Shown one piece after another: positions 24,606 to 29,240 of a stretch of 29,240 nt of DNA. The position numbers and the translations under genes are program-made. This DNA is from Bacteroides intestinalis (lineage in GTDB: Bacteria > Bacteroidota > Bacteroidia > Bacteroidales > Bacteroidaceae): positions 1 through 29,240 of the forward strand of contig NZ_QRZF01000035.1 of NCBI RefSeq assembly GCF_003464595.1. The letters run 5' to 3'. The first letter of the stretch is position 1. The number at the start of each line of letters is the position of its first letter. The notes beneath the pieces were generated by a model. That model saw only the letters and a list, made by a program, of their open reading frames with translations, was not told where the DNA came from and searched no databases.

Positions 24606-25137
24606 AATGAATCTCTTTAATTAACAAACTTTCCGCTTTAGATACGTTATTCTCTACATCTTGAACAATTATTCTATATTTCTCAATGCGTCTATTTTTA
24701 AAAATTTCTGGAATTTGAAAAATAACCCAACCATATTTTATATCCTTGGGTTCTAGTTGAATATTGTTATCATATTTTTCAATTTGAGAGTGGTGTTTTT
24801 TATGGAATAAGTTTTTATCATATGATAATTTTATAGTTCTTATAATACCGTTCTCTTTGTAATCTATTTCTAATTTGGGTAGAACTGTATTTCTATAAGA
24901 AGATTTGTTTTTTACCGTAATACAAAATACAGCATGTGTGTGTTTTGAGGAATTATATGATATTCTATAACAATTCTCTATATAAACAGAGAAATTTGGC
25001 TTTTTGGATATAAAATCTTCTTTATCCATCCTATGCTTTTGATTTGAAATTATTATTTGTCTCATTGTGATAAAAAGTGTAATAATTCCTATAATTGCGC
25101 CTATTATTACATTGTTTTCTTGTATTAATTCTAACAT
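24595..25137 (-). CDS. Hypothetical membrane-anchored protein
   Basis: 180 aa from the ATG at 25137. The frame is open upstream to 25272, but that part overlaps the preceding gene. Residues 1-33 contain one membrane helix ('NNVIIGAIIGIITLFITMRQIII'), followed by a basic segment ('SNQKHRMDKEDFISKK') that would stay in the cytoplasm. The remainder looks like a beta-sandwich ('PNFSVYIENCYRISYN', 'HAVFCITVKNKSSYRNTVLPKLEIDYK', 'KYGWVIFQIPEIFKNRRIEKYRIIVQD'). No family recognised. It is coupled to the 188-aa gene. Small membrane proteins paired with a cytoplasmic partner are common in defence cargo, but nothing specific supports that here. Confidence 0.65.
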   Translation of the reverse strand: MLELIQENNVIIGAIIGIITLFITMRQIIISNQKHRMDKEDFISKKPNFSVYIENCYRISYNSSKHTHAVFCITVKNKSSYRNTVLPKLEIDYKENGIIRTIKLSYDKNLFHKKHHSQIEKYDNNIQLEPKDIKYGWVIFQIPEIFKNRRIEKYRIIVQDVENNVSKAESLLIKEIHYDD

Positions 25138-25168
25138 AAGTTTAACGATATAAATAATACTACTTATT

Positions 25169-26206
25169 TTAATTAAATATGCTTTCCATTTCTTTGGCGA
25201 ATTTTTGGTTGCTGTCACTCGGAAAATCAGAAACGGGTTCTTTGTATTTTGACCGATAATAACTCTCGTCAATATCCAACAGTTTTAATATTTGGCTCCT
25301 CCATTCATCCCTGTATTGCTTGGATAGTTTCTCGCTCATCAGGAATATCAGATAACACACCCGTATCTTTTCCCTTGCCTTGATTTTTAGTTTGTTCTTG
25401 CAGGGGTACAAGTTTATATTGGCATAGAAGTCCGCTATGGTAATGGCTTCGAACTGTTCCCCGACACAGGTTTCATAAATAGGCGAAAGCGGCTTCATGT
25501 CAAAATATTCATGCTGTTTCTCCGGTGTATTCTGTACTTCTTCTTGCGCATTTTGCTCGACTGATTCCTCTGGTCGTTTTTCTTCCACATCATCAGGAAG
25601 GTATTTTTTCAGGACTTCCATAAAAAGAAGGCTTAGGCGGTAAACATCACCGGAAAGGTTTTCCGTATATTGAAAAGCCTCTTTCCTGTCTTGCTTTTGC
25701 AGTTCATAGAGTTTGTCCAATGCCTTCTTTTCTTTGTCGTATTCAGCCTTGCAACGTTCATACTCCTTCTCAGCCAGTATTTCTTCTTCATTCGTATGAG
25801 GTCTAAAACCAATGAAATCATATCTATGGTATGCATCATTCAAAGGCTCATGCAATTTAGTTGTAATCTCCAACTGGTCTTTTATTGCAGAATTATGCCT
25901 GTCTATGTATTGGAAACATACACGTTTTACGGTGTCATCACTTAGTGGTCTTGTCTCATAAGCCCGTATATTCTTTTCTATTTCGATTTTCAGACTATTG
26001 AGAATCAATGTGTATTGTTCTTTCTGCTTGTCAAGTATCAGTTCAAGGATAGCGGATTCAAAAGCCTTTGTATCATTGTGCTGCCTGTAAAAATCGGTGA
26101 TGAATTTTTGCTTGTCAAAAGAAAATGCATAATTGGTTATCCAATCATTATATATCCTGTTGAGTTCTCCGTATAGGGGAATTAGTTTGTTTATTTCTCC
26201 TGCCAT
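25169..26206 (-). CDS. Hypothetical charged, coiled-coil protein of the DUF1016 cargo operon
   Basis: 345 aa from the ATG at 26206 (an in-frame TTG at 26215 overlaps the DUF1016 stop). Cytoplasmic, no known domain. Long helical, charged segments at about 50-95 and 140-200 ('EEEILAEKEYERCKAEYDKEKKALDKLYELQKQDRKEA') suggest a coiled coil. An acidic low-complexity linker ('EEKRPEESVEQNAQEEVQNTPEKQHE') precedes a compact C-terminal domain. It starts 5 bp after the DUF1016 stop, so the two are one transcription unit and probably act together. The function is unknown. Confidence 0.7.
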   Translation of the reverse strand: MAGEINKLIPLYGELNRIYNDWITNYAFSFDKQKFITDFYRQHNDTKAFESAILELILDKQKEQYTLILNSLKIEIEKNIRAYETRPLSDDTVKRVCFQYIDRHNSAIKDQLEITTKLHEPLNDAYHRYDFIGFRPHTNEEEILAEKEYERCKAEYDKEKKALDKLYELQKQDRKEAFQYTENLSGDVYRLSLLFMEVLKKYLPDDVEEKRPEESVEQNAQEEVQNTPEKQHEYFDMKPLSPIYETCVGEQFEAITIADFYANINLYPCKNKLKIKAREKIRVCYLIFLMSEKLSKQYRDEWRSQILKLLDIDESYYRSKYKEPVSDFPSDSNQKFAKEMESIFN

Positions 26207-26211
26207 AGATT

Positions 26212-27510
26212 TCAATTTTGGGGATTATTGTCCTTGTCAAGGAAAGATGCCAGTTCTTCTTCTACCTCTTCCACGCTTGGCAAAGCTGATTTCAAGTTTT
26301 CGGGTATAGCCTTGCTCAACTGGTAATCACTGATACCTATCGGCTGGTCGTAGCCTGTCAAAGCGTATTGTGCCACAACCTCGTCTTTTCCCTTGCACAG
26401 CAACAGCCCGATAGTCTTGTTGTCATTTTCTCCCCTCAGTTTGTCATCCACCACATTGATGTAGAAATTCAATTGTCCTGCATACTCCGGTTTGAATGGG
26501 GTTGCTTTCAATTCCACTACGATATATGCGTGTAGGGGAATGGAATATAGAATAAGGTCGGCAAAGAAATCGCTGTTGCCTATTTGAAAATGCTTTTGCC
26601 GGGCGACAAAGGCAAAACCATTGCCCATTTCCAACAAATAACGGGTAACGTGCTTTACCAACTGTTCTTCTATGTCTCTTTCGTCTTCCTTTTCTTTCGC
26701 TCCTGCCAAATCGAAGATATACGGGTCTTTCAACAGGTAATTGGCAAGGTCGCTTTGTGGTGCCGGAAGTGTGGCTGTAAAATTGTTTACCTTGTTGCTG
26801 CTGATTTGTCTGTTATATAAGTTGGTTTCAATTTGTATTTTAAGAATATTGCTGCTCCAGCCCATTTCTACCGATTGCTTCATATACCAATATCCTATGC
26901 CTAACGGTAATGCTCCGTCAAGTATGACCATTTGGCTTGCCCAGTTTATTTTGGCAACAGGGGAGGTCAGGAAAACTTTTTCTATCTCCCTAATCTCCAT
27001 CCTGTAAATGGCAGAAACTGTTTTCTCCACGTCCTGAATTTGCGCAGGAGCCTCCTGCGTAAATTCTAAAGACTGGCAATCAACAGATTGTATTTGCGCA
27101 GTAAGTTCCTGCGTAAATCGTCCGTTATTTAGTTTCAATACTTCATCTGTAACATTCTGTATGCTTGGAACAGATAGTCTTGCATCCGTGTCAATGAAAC
27201 TTCGTAGCACGTTCAGCGGATATGACCGTGCGAATTGGCACATATAAGTAAGGTTACGTTCCGAATAGCCTTTCTTTTCAGGATAATTGAATCGGATAGC
27301 CTTTGCCAGTTGCTTGATGATTTTGCTTCCCCAGCCTTGTAAGTTCTGATGATACAGGATATAGTTGCCCATTTTCCAGTAATGGAATAGCATTTGCGCA
27401 TTGGCTGCGGTAATCAGCCGGACTTGCGCTTGTTCTATTTCCGAACCGACAGCATGAACAAATGCGTCAAAGTTCGTTCTTTCTATATGATGTTCTTTGT
27501 TGTTTTCCAT
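26212..27510 (-). CDS. DUF1016 / YhcG-family PD-(D/E)XK nuclease
   Basis: 432 aa. The DUF1016 N-terminal domain (about 14-100) contains 'YWKMGNYILYHQNLQGWGSKIIKQLAKAI' and 'GYSERNLTYMCQFA'. The C-terminal nuclease (about 255-405) has D318 ('SDFFADLILY'), E333-x-K335 ('VVELKATPF') and Q346 ('YAGQLNFY'), a complete PD-(D/E)XK site. Between them is a linker carrying two in-frame 18-residue repeats (about 130-165). Family members are frequent near restriction-modification and other defence genes, with no settled function. It is first in a leftward cargo operon just downstream of the integrase. A -7 box TATATTTG lies 23 bp upstream. Confidence 0.9.
   Translation of the reverse strand: MENNKEHHIERTNFDAFVHAVGSEIEQAQVRLITAANAQMLFHYWKMGNYILYHQNLQGWGSKIIKQLAKAIRFNYPEKKGYSERNLTYMCQFARSYPLNVLRSFIDTDARLSVPSIQNVTDEVLKLNNGRFTQELTAQIQSVDCQSLEFTQEAPAQIQDVEKTVSAIYRMEIREIEKVFLTSPVAKINWASQMVILDGALPLGIGYWYMKQSVEMGWSSNILKIQIETNLYNRQISSNKVNNFTATLPAPQSDLANYLLKDPYIFDLAGAKEKEDERDIEEQLVKHVTRYLLEMGNGFAFVARQKHFQIGNSDFFADLILYSIPLHAYIVVELKATPFKPEYAGQLNFYINVVDDKLRGENDNKTIGLLLCKGKDEVVAQYALTGYDQPIGISDYQLSKAIPENLKSALPSVEEVEEELASFLDKDNNPQN
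27036..27120. repeat. Two palindromic 31-bp repeats inside the DUF1016 coding region
   Basis: 27036-27066 and 27090-27120 are 31-bp near-palindromes built on TTTGCGCAG and CTGCGTAAA, starting 54 bp apart. They encode the duplicated 'FTQE..AQIQ' segments of the inter-domain linker, exactly 18 codons apart, so the reading frame is kept. Confidence 0.7.
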
Positions 27511-27532
27511 GTTTCAATGTTTATTGTTGTCG

Positions 27533-27540
27533 CAAATATA
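27533..27540 (-). promoter_or_regulatory. -7 box before the DUF1016 gene
   Basis: TATATTTG on the minus strand matches TAnnTTTG. It lies between the integrase stop and the DUF1016 start. There is no clear -33, and read-through from the integrase is also possible because no terminator is visible in between. Confidence 0.4.
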
Positions 27541-27579
27541 ATTCAAATAGTGGATAATTTATGAAACTGATTGATACTT

Positions 27580-28863
27580 TTATAGTTGGTTAAACTTGTT
27601 CATGGCATTTGCCTTAATATCATCCGCTATGTCAATATAAGGTTTCATGGCTTTATAGTCGCTATGCCCCGTCCATTTCATTACTACCTGTGCCGGAATA
27701 CCGAGAGCCAGCGCATTGCAAATAAATGTTCTTCTTCCTGCATGGGTGCTTAGCAATGCGTATTTCGGGGTGACTTCATCTATACGTTCATTTCCTTTAT
27801 AATAAGTCTCCCGTACAGGCCCATTGATTTCAGCCAGTTCCCCCAATTCTTTCAAATAATCATTCATCTTTTGGTTACTGATGACGGGCAGTACCATATG
27901 GTTTTCAAAATGAACTTCCTTGTATTTTTCAAGTATGGCTTTGCTGTGGTCGTTAAGTTCAATTATCAGACTGTCTGCCGTTTTGACTGTGGTAACTTCG
28001 ATATGGTCGGGTTTCACATCGCTTCTTTTCAGGTTACGAACATCTGAATATCGCAGACTTGTGAAGCAACAGAACAGAAAAACGTCCCTGACACGTTCCA
28101 GATATTGTTTGTCTTTTGGTATCTGGTAATCTTTCAGTCTGTTCAATTCGTCCCAAGTCAGGAATATCACCTTTTTAGAGGTGGTTTTCAATTTGGGTTT
28201 GAAAGTATCGTATGCCATGTTCTGATGATGCCCTTTTTTGAAGCTCCAGCGCAGAAACCATTTGAGGAATCCCATCTGTTTGCCGATGGTGCTGTTCCTC
28301 ATATCCTTTTTGTCACGCAGGAAATTCACATACTCGTTCAAGCCGAACTCATTGAAGTATTCAAAGGTTACATCTTCCTTGAACTCTTTGAGGTGGTTTT
28401 TCACTGCTGAGAATTTCTCGTAGGTGGATGCCGTCCAATTATTCTGATTGCCACACTCCTTTACAAATTCATCGAATACCTCCCAAAAGCTTATCTGTGT
28501 TTCTTCCTGCTGCTCTTCGTTGGCATCTTTCATCCGCAGGTTGAACGCATCCTTTAGCTGTTGGGTGGTTGGCATGGCTTCCTGTACCTCAAATTCCTTG
28601 AATACGTTTTGAATCTCGGCATAGTATTTCAGCAAGTCCGCATTGATTTCGGATGCGCTTTGCTTTAGTTTGTTGGTGCATCCGTTCTTTACCCGTTGTT
28701 TGTCGGCATCCCATTTGGCTACATCAATCCGATAGCCTGTTGTAAACTCGATGCGTTGGCTTGCATATATGACACGCATACGGATGGGTACGTTCTCCAC
28801 GATTGGCACTCCGTTCTTTTTCCGGCTTTCCAATGCAAAAATGATGTTACGTTTGATATTCAT
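27580..28863 (-). CDS. Tyrosine recombinase / integrase of the element
   Basis: 427 aa from the ATG at 28863 ('MNIKRNIIFALESRKKNGVPI', the usual start of this Bacteroides integrase group). An upstream in-frame ATG at 28920 lies before the predicted transcription start and is rejected. It has an N-terminal arm-binding domain, a SAM-like core-binding domain (about 125-225, 'SFWEVFDEFVKE'), and a catalytic domain with R271 ('SLRYSDV'), K294, H374 and R377 ('HAGRRTF'), H400 ('TGHSDY') and the nucleophile Y409 ('MKPYIDI'). It should integrate and excise the element at tRNA-Ser. It lies 160 bp inside attR and is transcribed away from it. Confidence 0.96.
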   Translation of the reverse strand: MNIKRNIIFALESRKKNGVPIVENVPIRMRVIYASQRIEFTTGYRIDVAKWDADKQRVKNGCTNKLKQSASEINADLLKYYAEIQNVFKEFEVQEAMPTTQQLKDAFNLRMKDANEEQQEETQISFWEVFDEFVKECGNQNNWTASTYEKFSAVKNHLKEFKEDVTFEYFNEFGLNEYVNFLRDKKDMRNSTIGKQMGFLKWFLRWSFKKGHHQNMAYDTFKPKLKTTSKKVIFLTWDELNRLKDYQIPKDKQYLERVRDVFLFCCFTSLRYSDVRNLKRSDVKPDHIEVTTVKTADSLIIELNDHSKAILEKYKEVHFENHMVLPVISNQKMNDYLKELGELAEINGPVRETYYKGNERIDEVTPKYALLSTHAGRRTFICNALALGIPAQVVMKWTGHSDYKAMKPYIDIADDIKANAMNKFNQL

Positions 28864-28884
28864 AATTGGGTGCGTTTGAAATTC

Positions 28885-28921
28885 TACACCCAAATATACA
28901 CCCAATATTCGGAATAGCAAA
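28885..28921 (-). promoter_or_regulatory. Integrase promoter overlapped by TACACCCAA repeats
   Basis: On the minus strand TTTG (28921-28918), 19 bp, then TATATTTG (28898-28891), a full consensus promoter about 28 bp before the integrase ATG. TACACCCAA occurs twice over it (28885-28893 and 28897-28905), with an inverted partial copy (ATTGGGTG) at 28865-28872. Another TACACCCAA lies at 17201-17209 near the left end. These may be integrase arm sites or an autoregulatory operator. Confidence 0.65.
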
Positions 28922-29022
28922 AGGCATTTAGAAAGATTTAGATTTACCCTATACTTTGGATAGTATATGATTATCAGTGATTTGCAATTTTATGATATTT
29001 CTTGAAAGTATAGGTTCAAGAG

Positions 29023-29035
29023 CCTGTCTCTCCGC
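29023..29035 (+). repeat. attR core (13-bp direct repeat)
   Basis: CCTGTCTCTCCGC, identical to the tRNA 3' end at 17143-17155. It is preceded by GGTTCAAGAG, a diverged version of the tRNA T-arm GGTTCGAATC, so only a tRNA remnant is present here. Confidence 0.85.
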
Positions 29036-29056
29036 TATAAAGAATTGCAAAGTAAA

Positions 29057-29095
29057 AAATCCCTGTAAATTATGTTTTACAGGGATTTTTTATTT
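29057..29095 (+). terminator. Displaced host terminator of tRNA-Ser(UGA) copy 2
   Basis: AAATCCCTGTAAA (29057-29069) pairs perfectly with TTTACAGGGATTT (29076-29088) and is followed by a T-rich tail. It lies 21 bp beyond attR and presumably ended the tRNA transcript before the element inserted. Confidence 0.75.
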
Positions 29096-29240
29096 TTGAT
29101 GTATAGCATAAGCATATCAAAGCATTCTTAAAAAAATGATCTTTGAGGACTTTTTCATCAATGATACGAGCCCTATAATATATTGTATTAATTTTAATCT
29201 GATTCTCCGCAAACACACCTAATATTTTTAGTATATTAGC
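29096..29240. other. AT-rich flank beyond the element, no gene seen
   Basis: The last 145 bp hold no open frame or RNA that I can support. The next host gene must lie outside the window. Confidence 0.5.

Larger units (their letters stand above)
17143..29035. mobile_element. Integrative mobilizable element in tRNA-Ser(UGA), about 11.9 kb
   Basis: The boundaries are the 13-bp direct repeat CCTGTCTCTCCGC at the tRNA 3' end (17143-17155) and at 29023-29035. Inside are a tyrosine integrase at the right end, a DUF3853 HTH protein, a RepA-like ATPase, a TOPRIM primase and a MOBV relaxase with an oriT candidate. There are no conjugation (Tra) genes, so transfer would need a helper element. Two cargo pockets are present: PrimPol-exonuclease at the left, and DUF1016 nuclease plus unknown genes at the right. 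The backbone and the AT-rich cargo differ visibly in composition, which indicates a mosaic origin. Confidence 0.9.

Noticed and set aside
25138..25272. 45-residue N-terminal extension of the membrane-anchored protein
   Set aside because: It overlaps the end of the 345-aa gene and the ATG at 25137 places the membrane helix at the N terminus as expected.
28864..28920. Upstream in-frame start for the integrase (446 aa)
   Set aside because: The full-consensus promoter at 28891-28921 would start transcription after this codon, and relatives begin at 'MNIKRN'.

Overview
The window is Bacteroides-type (Bacteroidales) chromosome carrying one inserted mobilizable element. Evidence for the group: promoters of the form TTTG-N19-TAnnTTTG, PepSY-like and NigD-like lipoproteins, a MutS2 with a 'MIYP' start, Bacteroides-style ECF sigma/anti-sigma genes and the NBU/Tn4555-like make-up of the insert. 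The species cannot be fixed from sequence alone.

Region 1 (1-4.9 kb): two PepSY-like secreted proteins (+), then L-serine ammonia-lyase and MutS2 (-). A 34-bp hairpin fills the gap between the convergent genes. Region 2 (4.9-5.25 kb): tRNA-Ser(UGA) and tRNA-Ser(GGA). Region 3 (5.2-10.7 kb): a LacI regulator divergent from a four-gene operon (aldo/keto reductase, cog3618 lactonase, FucP-type symporter, zinc dehydrogenase). Its gene content and order match, as I recall, the L-galactose pathway described in Bacteroides vulgatus (L-galactose to lactone to L-galactonate to D-tagaturonate). Region 4 (10.7-13.5 kb): a NigD-like lipoprotein (-), then an ECF sigma factor and a protein joining a cytoplasmic anti-sigma-like segment, one membrane helix, a periplasmic linker and an outer-membrane beta-barrel (dual-membrane-spanning anti-sigma, Dma type). 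Region 5 (13.5-17.0 kb): pflA and pflB (-), with a Crp/Fnr-like dyad and a 22-nt tandem repeat upstream.

Region 6 (17.14-29.04 kb): an 11.9-kb integrative mobilizable element in a second, identical tRNA-Ser(UGA) gene. It is bounded by a 13-bp direct repeat. The backbone reads leftward: tyrosine integrase at the right end, a DUF3853 HTH protein, a RepA-like ATPase, an iteron-like region, a TOPRIM primase, a hairpin-rich oriT candidate and a MOBV relaxase. There are two cargo pockets. Next to the tRNA are a 60-aa protein and a 652-aa fusion of primase-polymerase, DEDDh 3'-5' exonuclease and zinc ribbon. Behind the integrase are a DUF1016/YhcG PD-(D/E)XK nuclease, a charged 345-aa protein and two very AT-rich genes, one a membrane-anchored protein. 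The host tRNA terminator is now stranded beyond the right att site.

The best candidates for something undescribed are the PrimPol-exonuclease-zinc ribbon protein with its small partner, the DUF1016-led cargo operon, and the hairpin family with variable arms and a constant 25-nt GGCTGCGC loop found at both convergent gene junctions of the host part.
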